Numbered from the stretch's first letter, positions 1-9,451 are shown. The stretch: 64,000 nucleotides of DNA from Chryseobacterium sp. CH25 (GCF_004119455.1 NZ_NRQT01000009.1:118115-182114); one strand, 5' to 3'. A program made the numbers and translations. The notes: generated by a model from the sequence alone, not told the origin.

Positions 1-809
1 ATCTTACCCAGGAAGAAGCAGATAAAATTCAATCCACACAAATTGAGCATGCTACCAGAGATCTGTATACTTCTATCCAGACTAAAAACTTTCCAAAATG
101 GGATTTATATGTACAGATGCTGAAAAAAGATGATTTTGAAAAACTTGATTTCAATCCTGTTGACGTAACTAAAGTATGGCCGGAATCTATTGCAAAATCT
201 GTTAAGGTGGGAACGATGACTCTTAATCAAAACCCAACAAATTATTTCCAGCAGATTGAACAGGCTGCTTTCTCGCCAGGTACTCTTGTTCCGGGAATTG
301 AGCCATCAGAAGATAAGTTATTACAGGGAAGACTTTTCTCTTATTTTGATACTCAGAGACACAGAATTGGTGGAAACTTCCAGCAGTTACCGGTTAATGC
401 ATCAAAAAATGATGTAATGACCTACAACCAAAACGGCTACATGTCTATGAGAACTCAAAATGGAGAGGTGAACTATCAGCCGTCAGCAGCAAAACCTGAG
501 GTAACTGATAATAAAAAATTCAAATATTCTCAAACTGTTTTTCCTGCAGGTACATCTACCGTACAGGCTAAAATAGATAAGGAAAATAACTTTAAACAAG
601 CCGGAGAACTTTACAGATCCTTCTCTAAAAAAGATCAGGATAATCTGATTAAGAATCTGGGAAGTGCTTTAAATAGCGTAGAGAATAAAAAAGTAGTGGC
701 TAAAATGATTTCTTACTTCTATCAGGCAGATGCTGAGTATGGAAAACGACTGGCTCAATATGTTAAAATGGACCGTCAGCAACTGGAATCTTTATTGTCC
801 TCAAAATAA
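1..809 (+). CDS. katA: catalase, C-terminal part (5' end outside window)
   Basis: C-terminal 268 codons of a clade 3-type haem catalase, which breaks down hydrogen peroxide to water and oxygen. The reading frame is open from base 3, so the gene starts upstream of the window. The proximal haem motif RLFSYxDTQ is visible with its Tyr ligand, followed by RHRIGGNFQQLPVN and then the usual C-terminal helical domain ending at LLSSK. The distal His and Asn lie outside the window. The ankyrin gene starts 5 nt after the stop, a catalase-ankyrin pairing known from other bacteria, and the two are probably co-transcribed. The family call is firm; the exact symbol is less so. Confidence 0.95.
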   Translation, partial: LTQEEADKIQSTQIEHATRDLYTSIQTKNFPKWDLYVQMLKKDDFEKLDFNPVDVTKVWPESIAKSVKVGTMTLNQNPTNYFQQIEQAAFSPGTLVPGIEPSEDKLLQGRLFSYFDTQRHRIGGNFQQLPVNASKNDVMTYNQNGYMSMRTQNGEVNYQPSAAKPEVTDNKKFKYSQTVFPAGTSTVQAKIDKENNFKQAGELYRSFSKKDQDNLIKNLGSALNSVENKKVVAKMISYFYQADAEYGKRLAQYVKMDRQQLESLLSSK

Positions 810-814
810 GAATC

Positions 815-1318
815 ATGAAATACTTCATCTCTGCCATCATTATATTTTTGGCCATCTGTAAGACGAATGCACAGGATGTGTTTTCTTATGCAAAGACAGG
901 AAATATAGAAGAAATTTCTAAGTTTAAAAAAGAGATTAATTCTAAAAATACCGAAGGATATACTCCTCTTATTCTCGCTGTATATCATAATCATTATACA
1001 GTAGCAAAATGGCTGCTCGAAAATGGAGCTCAGCCTGATCTGCAGGATCAGAGTGGTAATACCGCATTAATGGGAGCTACATTTAAAGGATATAAAGAAA
1101 TGATCCCATTATTGATTTCCTATAAAGCGGATGTTAATACAAAGAATTATAATGATGCCACTGCTCTCATTTATGCTGCTGTTTTCGGTAAAACGGAAAT
1201 CATCGAATTGCTCTTACAAAATGGAGCCGATAAGAATGCTAAGGATAATAGAGGAAATACAGCCTTGCAGCATGCTCAGATGCAGAATAATGAAGAAGCG
1301 GTAAAACTACTTCAATGA
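815..1318 (+). CDS. exported ankyrin-repeat protein, catalase partner
   Basis: 167 aa. Residues 1-19 form a signal peptide ending at TNAQ, so the protein is probably periplasmic. The rest is about four ankyrin repeats, recognisable by repeated GYTPLILAV, GNTALMGA, DATALIYAA and GNTALQHA cores followed by LLLxNGA turns. It lies 5 nt behind the catalase gene, as AnkB-type proteins do behind catalases in proteobacteria, where they are needed for full catalase activity or haem supply. That role here is by analogy. A strong terminator follows at 1366. Confidence 0.9.
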   Translation: MKYFISAIIIFLAICKTNAQDVFSYAKTGNIEEISKFKKEINSKNTEGYTPLILAVYHNHYTVAKWLLENGAQPDLQDQSGNTALMGATFKGYKEMIPLLISYKADVNTKNYNDATALIYAAVFGKTEIIELLLQNGADKNAKDNRGNTALQHAQMQNNEEAVKLLQ

Positions 1319-1365
1319 TGATTCATCATCATGAATAATTAGATTGTTTTCCGATTTTCAATAAT

Positions 1366-1398
1366 AATCCCTCTTACCAATTTGACAAGAGGGATTTT
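1366..1398 (+). terminator. terminator after catalase-ankyrin operon
   Basis: Perfect 10-bp inverted repeat AATCCCTCTT (1366-1375) and AAGAGGGATT (1387-1396) with an 11-nt loop, followed by a short T stretch. Confidence 0.8.
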
Positions 1399-1904
1399 CT
1401 GTTTTCTAGAAGTAAAACGTCAGGACTTAGTTATTTTTTTTCTATTAGCAACAATATTTCTTGTAATTTTTTAACTACATCAGCAGGACAAAATACTATA
1501 TGAATGACGGTTTGTTTTTACAGGTATAAATTTAATTTTCACATTTCATGTTCTAAATTTGTACCGTTAAAAGTTAATTAATTCAATACGTAAGAAATAG
1601 AAGAATTATCTAGCCGGCAATGATAAAAATACAGATAAAAAAATTATTTAAATCCTATAAGGAGTAACAAAAATTAATTTGATAGAACCTGTTTTTATAC
1701 TGGGCATAATTGCCTTTTGTAAAGAATTAGATTCTGCTTAATTGTTTATTCTTAAACCATATTTTCTATATTTTTCGTTGAGTCTCCTTCGGTAAGGAGG
1801 GTGTTTTTGCCTTGCTTAATATTATCAGGTACAGATAGGATCTGTAAATCATATCTATTTCTCTTCTAATATTTTTCACTTTTAAAATACTAAAATTTAA
1901 GACA
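1399..1904. other. long intergenic leader upstream of secreted protein
   Basis: About 500 bases without a gene. A TAnnTTTG box (TAAATTTG) lies at 1554-1561, so transcription could start near 1565 and give a leader of about 340 nt. A short hairpin, CTCCTT (1784-1789) with AAGGAG (1794-1799), sits 106 nt before the next start codon and is followed by GGTGTTTTT, so it resembles a weak terminator or attenuator. Nothing else is recognisable. Confidence 0.45.
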
Positions 1905-3040
1905 ATGAGAAAAAATTTAACAACTTTACTAACAGCAGTTTTTTTGATTGCCTCTGCAAGTGTTTTTGCACAGACCGCTGGAGTTGGGATTGATACTACA
2001 ACCCCTAATTCTACATTGGATGTTCATGGAAAACTTGGAGCTACCGACATTGATGGACTTCAAGCACCAAGACTTACCAGAGCTGAACTTTCTGCTAAAG
2101 GAAATGGGCTGTATGGAACTAATCAGAAGGGAGCACTGATATATATTACTGATATATCAGCAGGTGATAATGCAGGACCAAGGCTTAATATTGATGGTAT
2201 TGGATATTATTATTTCGATGGTGCGGTATGGCAAAAACTGATCTATAATAATCTTTATAATGCAGATGGTACGCTTACCAGTACCAGAACTGTTACTCAA
2301 ATGGTAAAGATTTAAAATTTATAAATCAGCAGACTACAACCATTAATAATAGCAGTGGTTTGGGTATTGTTCAGGATTCTGGTACAGGAACAAGAACATC
2401 AATGGGGTTTTCTAATGGAGGAGGATATTCCTTATTTATATTTTGTGATACCAACTCTGCTGCACAGATTAAGGCTGCAGGAAACAGTACTTTTCTTTCT
2501 TTAGGAACGGCGAATACAGTTGCTCCTACCGGAATTGAATTTACAACAACACCCAGTGCTGGTGCTTTAGGACAGACACAAATGAAGATTTCTCCAGCAG
2601 GGAACGTGACGACTATAAAAAATCTAGCAGTAGGATATAGTACTGAACCTACTTTTGGCTCTGAAAAATTAAGCGTGAACGGAAGTATTAAAACGGCTGC
2701 GGCTACTTATCCGGATTACGTATTTGATCAGTATTTTGATGGAACATCAGATATTAATTCCAACTACACATTTTCCAGTATATATGATACAGAGAAGTTT
2801 ATTCAGCAAAATAAACACTTGCCTGGAGTAACTTCTATTAAGGAATTGGAAAAAACAGAAAATGGATATTCTTTTGACCTTACCAAATTATCTACCCAAA
2901 CGTTGGAAAAAGTAGAAGAATTGTATCTGCATATTATAGAGCAACAAAAGCAGATTGATCTGCAAAAGAAACAAATTGATACGCTTCTTAAGCTAACTGA
3001 TCAATTACAGAAAAAGAATAAATCAAAAAGGTATAAATAA
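1905..3040 (+). pseudogene. secreted tail-fibre-like surface protein, split by a one-base frameshift
   Basis: The first frame encodes a signal peptide (residues 1-22, ending VFAQ) and the typical flavobacterial start GVGIDTTTPNSTLDVHGKL, then stops at 2315. The continuation lies in the -1 frame: adding one A after CTCAA at 2298-2300 restores TQNGKDLKFIN and leads without a stop into the second frame to 3040. That part is Gly/Thr-rich and then has the conserved tail YPDYVFDQYF ... FIQQNKHLPGV and a coiled-coil end rich in Lys and Gln (about residues 335-375). The repaired length is about 378 aa. The site is not a slippery heptamer, so a mutation or base-calling error is more likely than recoding. 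Function is unknown; surface exposure is inferred. Confidence 0.8.
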
Positions 3041-3071
3041 CTTTACGATTCTTATAGAATACAGATGATTG

Positions 3072-3100
3072 AAAACGGAATATATTATTCCGTTTTTTTT
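3072..3100 (+). terminator. terminator after the secreted protein
   Basis: AAAACGGAATA paired with TATTCCGTTTT across a 3-nt loop (3072-3096), with the T-run continuing to 3100. Confidence 0.85.
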
Positions 3101-3155
3101 ATGTTTTAAAAGTTGAAAATATGGATAATGATTGGTCATTTTTACATCATTTTTA

Positions 3156-3794
3156 TTAACTCTTCGGATACCCCTGATTTTTATCTGCCAGTCTCACAAG
3201 ATCAACCGCATTCTTAATATTCAGTTTTTTATAAACTCTTGCTTTGTAGGTGCTCACTGTTGACAGATGAAGGTTGAGTTCATTTGAAATCTCAATATTT
3301 CCATAGCCTTTAACCAGTAAGTCGAATATTTCTTTTTCCCTTTCCGATAAAATTTCAAGAGGATTAATAGGAGTATCCTTTTTAGCTGAAGAAACCAGTT
3401 TTTTTACAATCTCTTGGGAATAATAGGTTCCTGTTTCCAGGATTTGCTGTACCGCTTCCAGAATATTGTTTTCATCCGATAGTTTATTGATGTATCCGTC
3501 TGCTCCTTCAATAATGTATTGTGCGGCAATATCATTATCATACACTGAAAATACTAAGATTTTAAGGCTTGGCTGTATTTCTTTTAATTCACCAATCATG
3601 CTCAGATACTTGCTTTCCGGCATATTGATATCCAGAATCAACAAATCAAATTGTTCTGCATGAAGCTGATTGGTGAGATCTGTATAAGATTCTGCACATG
3701 AGATTTTTACATCTTTGTAATGAGATTCCAGGATAAGAGTAGTTCCTAATCTTACTACAAAATGATCATCTGCAATAATGATTTTTCTATCCAT
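3156..3794 (-). CDS. NarL/LuxR-type response regulator
   Basis: 212 aa DNA-binding regulator. The receiver domain occupies residues 1-120, with acidic pocket ADD at 8-10, phosphoacceptor Asp55 in LDINMP and the conserved Lys104. A LuxR-type HTH follows at about 148-205 (ILSEREKEIFDLLVKG, then NIEISNELNLHLSTVSTYKARVYKKL). Its start overlaps the end of the upstream sensor kinase gene by 8 nt, so the two are translationally coupled and very likely a cognate pair. Target genes cannot be read from the sequence. Confidence 0.93.
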   Translation of the reverse strand: MDRKIIIADDHFVVRLGTTLILESHYKDVKISCAESYTDLTNQLHAEQFDLLILDINMPESKYLSMIGELKEIQPSLKILVFSVYDNDIAAQYIIEGADGYINKLSDENNILEAVQQILETGTYYSQEIVKKLVSSAKKDTPINPLEILSEREKEIFDLLVKGYGNIEISNELNLHLSTVSTYKARVYKKLNIKNAVDLVRLADKNQGYPKS

Positions 3795-6771
3795 ATTTTT
3801 GTTTTTTTATTTTAATGGAAACAATGGTTCCTTTAGGCGTATTATTTTTAAATTCTATTTTTCCGTTAATCATCATGAGTAACTGAAGAATAAGGTGTAA
3901 TCCTAGGCTGTATTTTTGGAGGACGAGTTTTTCATTTTCTATATTATCCTGAAGCTTTTCATAATATTTCATCTGTTCCTGGCTCATGCCTTGTCCCGTA
4001 TCTCTTACTTCGAGGAAAAAGATATGCTCATCTTCAATGGTAGAAAGTTCTATGATCCCATCGGTGGTATTCTTTATTGCATTGTCTATTAAGTTATGGA
4101 TGATAACTGCTATAACATTCTGATTGATATTAGACTCAGTAGGGTCTTTCACATTATTGATAATGCGTGTGTTTTGTTCCCTGGCTGCTACTTCAAAAAG
4201 TATTCTTTTATTTTCAACAACTTCAAAAAGATTGTAAACTTCATTTTTTTCTGGAATATTATAGATTTCGGCATACTCTTTTAAGGTTTTAACAAAGTTG
4301 TAGAACTCTATAGAAGATTTATAAAAGCTTTCAAAGTATTTTTTTTGTATATAATGATCGTGTTCATCGGTTTCATATAGTTTCTTAGCGGTAATCGACA
4401 AGAACTTTACAGGAGTGATGATGTCATGGCTTATGGTTTCTAATAGTTTTTTCTGCTGTACACTTTCTTTTCGTAACTGTTCTTTGGTGTATTCAAGTTT
4501 TGAAACGGTTTTTAATAATTTCTGAGTCCTTATTTCAATGATCTTTTCAAGCTCTCTCTTTTTCATCTCCTGTCTTTTTATCCTTAACTTGACTAATTTT
4601 AATATGGTGATAAACAGGATTAAGGCTATAAAAAAATTAAATAAAAGGGTCTGGTAGAACAGGTGTTTTACATTGATATTGAGTGTTCTGTAAGTATAAT
4701 CTCCTTTTGGAGAAGTTAATACTCTTACCAGAAGCTGATACTGTCCCGGTTCCAGGTTTGATATATAATATTTGCCATCACTGTTTACTTTTTCCCATTT
4801 TTCATTGTTGGAGCCTTTCAGTTGGGCTTCAATCACAAGATTGGCTCTGTTGGCATAGTAGGGTACATCTATTAGAATCAATGCTTTATAGAAGTTATTT
4901 TCCAGATTGATGGTATTTCCTTTTATATTACTTTTGGAATCATAAAATACAACCCTTTCCATAAAGAAGTCTTTGGGATAATAGCTTCTTATTTTTAAAG
5001 GATTAAAAAATACCATTCCTTTCATGGATGGGAAAACAAAATCTCCGTTTGGAAGAATAGAAGTACTGGGAGAACATCCGCCATTGAACTCATTGGTATT
5101 AAAACCATCTTCTTTACTGTATCTGTAATAATAGACCGGAGATTTTTGATCTTTGGAGTAGCTGAGAAGATTATTTTTCAGTACTTTGAATAAACCATTA
5201 TTGGTGCTGATCCAGAAAAATCCGTTCTGATCTTCCCGAATGGTATGAGAAAATAAAAGATAGCCATCTTTGTCTTCAGGCATTTTGATCAGTTGTCCAT
5301 TTTTATAAAGAAAAAAACCGTTTCCCTGAGTCATGATCCAGAAATTTCCATCTTTTGTTTTTAGAATTTCTCTGATATTGATGGGTTTGTTGGATATCTT
5401 TCTGAGTGTGTGGGAAGAGGTTTCTATGATGTATAAAGCATCCCTTGTTCCTACCATCCATTTATCATGATCATATTGATGTACAGTAGTTACAATATTG
5501 GGAATAGCGAACTGGAAGAGAGGAGTGGTAAAGCTGTCATCTTGATAGAAAACAAGTTGAGATCTTAGCGAAGGTCCGTGAAAAACAATAATATAATGGC
5601 CATTCAGATTCCATGCATAAGACGGTGTTTTTTTGAAATATAAATGTTCTTTTTTCGTATACCCGGAATTACTGAAGAACCGAAGTAGTGAACGGTCATT
5701 CTGAACAATAATATTTTTCTGATCATCATATATGAGAAAATATTTGCTGGAAGTATTGAAATGATATTGTTTTATAAGTTCGTTATCATTATAAACATCT
5801 CCTGAAGAGGTGATTACGTTATTGTTTTCAAAAGGGAGCTGAGCATAAAAAATATTTTCATAAGATTTATCAGACTTGTTAACGATATGAAAATTATTAA
5901 ATTTGATGACATTCAATCCATCAGATAAAGTTCCCAGATATAGTTTATTATTTGCTTCATCATGGTAAATGGAAGCCAGAGAGTTCTCATTAAGGTCATA
6001 ATTGATCAGTTTTTTCAAGCCAATGGTATTATGCTGAAAAGAAACTTTATATAGCGTATTATTATGAATGATAAAGCATTGATTGTTAATTTGGCTCCAG
6101 TATATTTTAATATTCTTTTGGAAGAAAGCTTCAGGGGCATCTACATAGCTAACGTTTCCAGATGAGATTTTGATGATCTTCTTTAATGCTTTTGAGACAA
6201 TAAAAATATTCTGTTCCAGGCAGAATGTATTCGAAATATCATAATCGTCATGTACTGGTATCGTTTTTTTGCCATTATATTGTATTGTTCCGGTATTAAA
6301 AAGATGATAAAAATTATTCTTATTAAAATAAAGAAAGAAGTTTTTACGATCCATCTTTTCCGGGGTTTCATTTTTTACGAATAATTCATAGGATTGGTTT
6401 TCTTTTAATACCTTTTTGGCGTAATTGGCTTGCTTGCTTAAAACGCTTACGTTTCTTTTGGATAATAGAACAATATTTTCAGAATAGGCTGTGAAATTAT
6501 AAATAGAGTCCTTTTCTATGCTCCCAAAAAATACTGAGAACCTGTTATTTTTAAGATTAAGTTGATTGTAGCTTACAAAATTATTTCCATCATAACGTAC
6601 TAATCCGTTTTCTGTACTCAGCCATATAAACCCGTATTTATCTTTAACGATATCTTTTACACTGTTTTGAGGAAGTCCGTTATCGGTGTCATACCATACA
6701 GAAGCGGTTTGTTGGCTATAACAGAATTGTAACCAGACTAACATCAGGAATAGAAGTGCTTTAAAATACAT
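3787..6771 (-). CDS. Reg_prop (two-component propeller) sensor histidine kinase
   Basis: About 994 aa from the chosen start. A signal peptide (MYFKALLFLMLV..CYSQQ) is followed by a large periplasmic propeller of Reg_prop repeats (SVWYDTDNGLPQNSVKDI, GFIWLSTENGLVRYDG, GFFWISTNNGLFKV), a Y_Y_Y domain, one transmembrane helix, a coiled coil, a HisKA-like dimerisation box (ISHDIITPVKF) and an HATPase with N box NLIDNAIKN and G boxes DTGQGMS and YSLGLHL. A longer frame reaches 6849, but its 26 extra residues put a hydrophobic stretch before a normal signal peptide, so the ATG at 6771 is preferred. It probably senses an extracytoplasmic carbohydrate or wall signal, as related sensors do in Bacteroidetes. 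The ligand is unknown. Confidence 0.9.
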   Translation of the reverse strand: MYFKALLFLMLVWLQFCYSQQTASVWYDTDNGLPQNSVKDIVKDKYGFIWLSTENGLVRYDGNNFVSYNQLNLKNNRFSVFFGSIEKDSIYNFTAYSENIVLLSKRNVSVLSKQANYAKKVLKENQSYELFVKNETPEKMDRKNFFLYFNKNNFYHLFNTGTIQYNGKKTIPVHDDYDISNTFCLEQNIFIVSKALKKIIKISSGNVSYVDAPEAFFQKNIKIYWSQINNQCFIIHNNTLYKVSFQHNTIGLKKLINYDLNENSLASIYHDEANNKLYLGTLSDGLNVIKFNNFHIVNKSDKSYENIFYAQLPFENNNVITSSGDVYNDNELIKQYHFNTSSKYFLIYDDQKNIIVQNDRSLLRFFSNSGYTKKEHLYFKKTPSYAWNLNGHYIIVFHGPSLRSQLVFYQDDSFTTPLFQFAIPNIVTTVHQYDHDKWMVGTRDALYIIETSSHTLRKISNKPINIREILKTKDGNFWIMTQGNGFFLYKNGQLIKMPEDKDGYLLFSHTIREDQNGFFWISTNNGLFKVLKNNLLSYSKDQKSPVYYYRYSKEDGFNTNEFNGGCSPSTSILPNGDFVFPSMKGMVFFNPLKIRSYYPKDFFMERVVFYDSKSNIKGNTINLENNFYKALILIDVPYYANRANLVIEAQLKGSNNEKWEKVNSDGKYYISNLEPGQYQLLVRVLTSPKGDYTYRTLNINVKHLFYQTLLFNFFIALILFITILKLVKLRIKRQEMKKRELEKIIEIRTQKLLKTVSKLEYTKEQLRKESVQQKKLLETISHDIITPVKFLSITAKKLYETDEHDHYIQKKYFESFYKSSIEFYNFVKTLKEYAEIYNIPEKNEVYNLFEVVENKRILFEVAAREQNTRIINNVKDPTESNINQNVIAVIIHNLIDNAIKNTTDGIIELSTIEDEHIFFLEVRDTGQGMSQEQMKYYEKLQDNIENEKLVLQKYSLGLHLILQLLMMINGKIEFKNNTPKGTIVSIKIKKQKYG

Positions 6772-7050
6772 TGTTATAGATTGTAATTGATTTTTAACTT
6801 TATGATTAATGTATTTAATTATTATTATAAATATAATAAAAATGAACAATTGTTAAAAGGGTGATATGTCGTTTATAAACTACATCTGTTTAGATGTAAA
6901 ATTACAACAGCAGCAAGCTATTTTTACAGTGTTTATTTTATAATTTATAGAGGTTGTCAGATCTTTGCAGTATCAATTTATTACCTGATTTAACGATGAA
7001 AGTTAAATATGTTCCCAAACATTTTAAATAAAACTTCAGGGTCATTTATA

Positions 7051-7074
7051 CAGAGGAGCGTACTGTCTCCTCTG
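7051..7074 (+). promoter_or_regulatory. perfect hairpin in leader of secreted protein gene
   Basis: CAGAGGAG (7051-7058) and CTCCTCTG (7067-7074) pair perfectly with an 8-nt loop, 28 nt before the start at 7103. Only three T follow, so it is a poor terminator and more likely an mRNA leader structure. Confidence 0.5.
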
Positions 7075-7102
7075 TTTAAAAATATCAGGAAATAGAAAGC
7101 AA

Positions 7103-8023
7103 ATGAATGTCAAAAAATTAAACCTAAGAATGATGAAATTTCAAAAAATTAGATCTTTAGCCGTAATCATGTTGGGGCTGTCTAATGCTGTGTTTGCTCA
7201 AACCGGAAATGTCGGAATTAACACAACAGTTCCTACAAAAACATTGGATATCAATGGGCAATTACGGGTCAGGGATTTACCTGTTATTCCAGCCGGAACC
7301 CCTATGGTTGCTGATGGAAATGGTAATGTCGGGATTTATAAACCTGTGAATCCCAATGATTTTGTGCTGTATAATATAGACAGCAATGTAAGACAGAATG
7401 AGAGTATAAGTGTTCCTACGACTTCTATTTTAAATCCGGTACAAACCAATGCCCAGGATGGCGGTGGTGGAACTACAATCCAGTCTGAGAATTGTTGGGT
7501 AGTTCCAAACTCAGAAGTAATATTTAAGTTCCCTAAAGGATCTGTAAAAAGAGGTACTGCCTCTTGGAATACATGGTTTGAAATGTCTTACGGATTAGGA
7601 CCCTGGACGCAAGTGAACATAATTGGTGGAACAGGAAGAATCAAGGTTCCAGCCTTTTTCCATAGCAGAGCATATGCAAGACTATATAAAAAAGTAGGGA
7701 CTGCGTGGGAGCTGGCAGATGTTGTTACAGTCACTATGCAGACCACTCAGGTTTCTCCATACCTTGATGATGCTGCAAAAAGAGATGAGAATGGAAATTT
7801 ACATGCTGTGACTGCTAACAGTAATTTAAACTTCAGATACTCTCTTTCGGCCTTTTACAGTATAGGTGACGGTACGGATGTTACTGTACAGGCTGACACG
7901 GAATATAAAGTAGAACTGCTATATGGGATAGAAAATTATTCCCCAAGAACTCCGGTTACTAACCCTAACTTTTTACAGAACTGGGGAGTACAATCGGTTG
8001 CCTATAGTTTTTATAAAAATTAA
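7103..8023 (+). CDS. secreted protein of unknown function, GNVGINTT-type N-terminus
   Basis: 306 aa. Signal peptide to VFAQ (about residue 33), then TGNVGINTTVPTKTLDINGQLRVRDLP, the hallmark start of flavobacterial surface proteins. The remaining 230 residues are beta-rich with no cysteine cluster and no recognised catalytic motif. Residues 10 and 11 are also Met, and a start there (7130) would give a more usual signal peptide length. It stands alone between a leader hairpin and a small membrane-protein gene. I do not recognise a function; an adhesin or matrix protein is possible. Confidence 0.75.
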   Translation: MNVKKLNLRMMKFQKIRSLAVIMLGLSNAVFAQTGNVGINTTVPTKTLDINGQLRVRDLPVIPAGTPMVADGNGNVGIYKPVNPNDFVLYNIDSNVRQNESISVPTTSILNPVQTNAQDGGGGTTIQSENCWVVPNSEVIFKFPKGSVKRGTASWNTWFEMSYGLGPWTQVNIIGGTGRIKVPAFFHSRAYARLYKKVGTAWELADVVTVTMQTTQVSPYLDDAAKRDENGNLHAVTANSNLNFRYSLSAFYSIGDGTDVTVQADTEYKVELLYGIENYSPRTPVTNPNFLQNWGVQSVAYSFYKN

Positions 8024-8124
8024 GGTTTTTATTACATTTTTGAATGTGCGGGGTAGAAATATTCCGCCATTTGAATGAAAATCAATAAAACAATAGATAT
8101 AATAACTCTTTTAATAAGACTTCA

Positions 8125-8598
8125 GTGAAAATAAGCAACAAGAAAAAAGTAATGAATCATATGGTGTTACAATGGGGAGGAATTGCATTGCTTTTGCTGA
8201 CGATTGCTGTTCTCAGGTATTTCAATTGTCATCAGTATTCCATAGGGTGTTTTGCGGCTGTTTTACTGATATTATGCTATGTTGTAGTAAAGAACAGGTT
8301 TGTATTCGAGTATGAGAACTCTGGAGAAGTTTTATCCATTAAAAGTTATCAATGGCCTTCCAGAGGAAAAAAATATCCGGTTTTTGAAATGCCTCAAAAA
8401 AAGATCTTAGATGTTAAGATCAGGAATATTTTATTTCAGAAGTACCTGATTATTCTTTTTTCAAATTCTTCAGGTAAGGTATTGAAGATGAATGTGGATA
8501 TTACCTTTTGTTCTGCAGAGCAGGTGAAAATTCTTTTTGGAGATATCACAAAAAATCTGACAGGAAATAAGACTGAATCTATTTCTGAGGATAGATGA
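8125..8598 (+). CDS. small membrane protein, paralogue of the gene between parE and parC
   Basis: 157 aa, starting at GTG 8125; an ATG at 8152 (residue 10) is an equal alternative. Two hydrophobic segments at about residues 15-33 and 39-54 precede a cytosolic beta-rich domain. The domain line-up with the gene at 50919-51395 is clear: FEYENSGEVLSIK versus FEYDSDGEALHFK, a shared FEMPQ/FPKYKL region, then LFQKYLIILFSNSSGKVLKM versus LFIKRLYITVSSKNNGSTIL. The family is unknown to me. It may be co-transcribed with the HTH gene 31 nt downstream. Confidence 0.7.
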   Translation: MKISNKKKVMNHMVLQWGGIALLLLTIAVLRYFNCHQYSIGCFAAVLLILCYVVVKNRFVFEYENSGEVLSIKSYQWPSRGKKYPVFEMPQKKILDVKIRNILFQKYLIILFSNSSGKVLKMNVDITFCSAEQVKILFGDITKNLTGNKTESISEDR

Positions 8599-8629
8599 TT
8601 AGGTTGTTGAATTGTAAATAAATAATAGG

Positions 8630-9049
8630 ATGGAGAATTTAAAAGATATTCACATGGGGACTTTGGTGGATCAACGGGTACAGGAGCTGGCAGTGGATAT
8701 AAGCAGAATATGCAATTTTTTTAAAGCAACAGAAAAAGAGATTGTAGAAATGTATTCTATGAAATCACTGGATACAGAGATTCTTTTAAAATGGTCTAAG
8801 TTATTGGAATATGATTTTTTCAGGCTGTATTCCAGCCATTTGATTTTGTTTGCTCCTGTGGCCGGTGTACATAAGAAAAAGAAGGAATCTAAACTGCCCC
8901 AGTTCAGAAAGAGTTTATATACAAAAGAAATTATAGATTATATACTGGAGCTTATAGAAAGCAAACAGAAGACAACTTTAGAAGTCATTGATCAATATAG
9001 AATTCCGAAAACAACCTTACACAAATGGCTAAGCAAGTACAAACCTTAA
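8630..9049 (+). CDS. HTH protein resembling a transposase DNA-binding domain
   Basis: 139 aa. The N-terminal 85 residues are helical and unfamiliar. Residues about 96-139 (KEIIDYILELIESKQKTTLE, then IPKTTLHKWLSKY) form a helix-turn-helix like those at the start of IS3-family transposases. No DDE catalytic domain and no flanking inverted repeats are present, so it is either a regulator or a domesticated remnant. The last 25 nt overlap the next gene, which ends in a similar HTH, so the pair is probably translated together. Confidence 0.65.
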   Translation: MENLKDIHMGTLVDQRVQELAVDISRICNFFKATEKEIVEMYSMKSLDTEILLKWSKLLEYDFFRLYSSHLILFAPVAGVHKKKKESKLPQFRKSLYTKEIIDYILELIESKQKTTLEVIDQYRIPKTTLHKWLSKYKP

Positions 9050-9357
9050 ATACAGGACCTGATTACAAAAGAATTTATCAAGATTTTATTGCAGCTAAAT
9101 GCCCTGATAAAAAAGAATCTGTAAAAGTATTTTTATCTCAAGACAGTTTGTCTCTATCGGATGTACTGAAAATCAACCGGATTATATTTTTTGATGGCTC
9201 ATTTGAAAATCAAAAGTTTAAAGCATATGATAAGCAGGCTATTTTTGAAATCCTGAATTATCAGAAAAAACATCAATTAAATAATCGTCAATTAGCTCTT
9301 CATTTTAAATTAAGCAGAAATACAGTTTCTAAATGGAAGCGTATGTTTTTAATATAA
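9025..9357 (+). CDS. small HTH protein overlapping the previous HTH gene
   Basis: 110 aa. Residues about 70-110 (KQAIFEILNYQKKHQLNNRQ, then LALHFKLSRNTVSKWKRMF) make a transposase-like or Psq-like helix-turn-helix at the extreme C-terminus. The N-terminal half has no recognised domain. The start lies inside the preceding HTH gene in another frame, a 25-nt overlap that suggests coupled translation. The shared plan of an unknown N-terminal half plus a C-terminal HTH hints that the two arose by duplication or act as a heteromer. Two terminators follow. Confidence 0.65.
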   Translation: MAKQVQTLNTGPDYKRIYQDFIAAKCPDKKESVKVFLSQDSLSLSDVLKINRIIFFDGSFENQKFKAYDKQAIFEILNYQKKHQLNNRQLALHFKLSRNTVSKWKRMFLI

Positions 9358-9376
9358 GTGAAATGCTTTTCCTGTT

Positions 9377-9407
9377 AAAGTAATGGTATATGTTACTTTA
9401 TTTTTTT
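9377..9407 (+). terminator. terminator after the HTH gene pair
   Basis: TAAAGTAA (9377-9384) pairs with TTACTTTA (9393-9400) and is followed by seven T. Confidence 0.75.
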
Positions 9408-9420
9408 CTAAGTTTTTATG

Positions 9421-9451
9421 AGTATATCTGGATTCAGATATACTTTTTTTT
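9421..9451 (+). terminator. second tandem terminator
   Basis: Perfect 10-bp stem AGTATATCTG / CAGATATACT with a GATT loop (9421-9444), followed by a T-run. Confidence 0.8.

Noticed and set aside
2136..2161. Palindromic ACTGATATATATTACTGATATATCAG
   Set aside because: Lies inside coding sequence, codes normal residues, and is AT-rich low-complexity sequence.
8630..9357. Complete IS3-type insertion sequence
   Set aside because: Only HTH parts are present; no DDE domain and no terminal inverted repeats.
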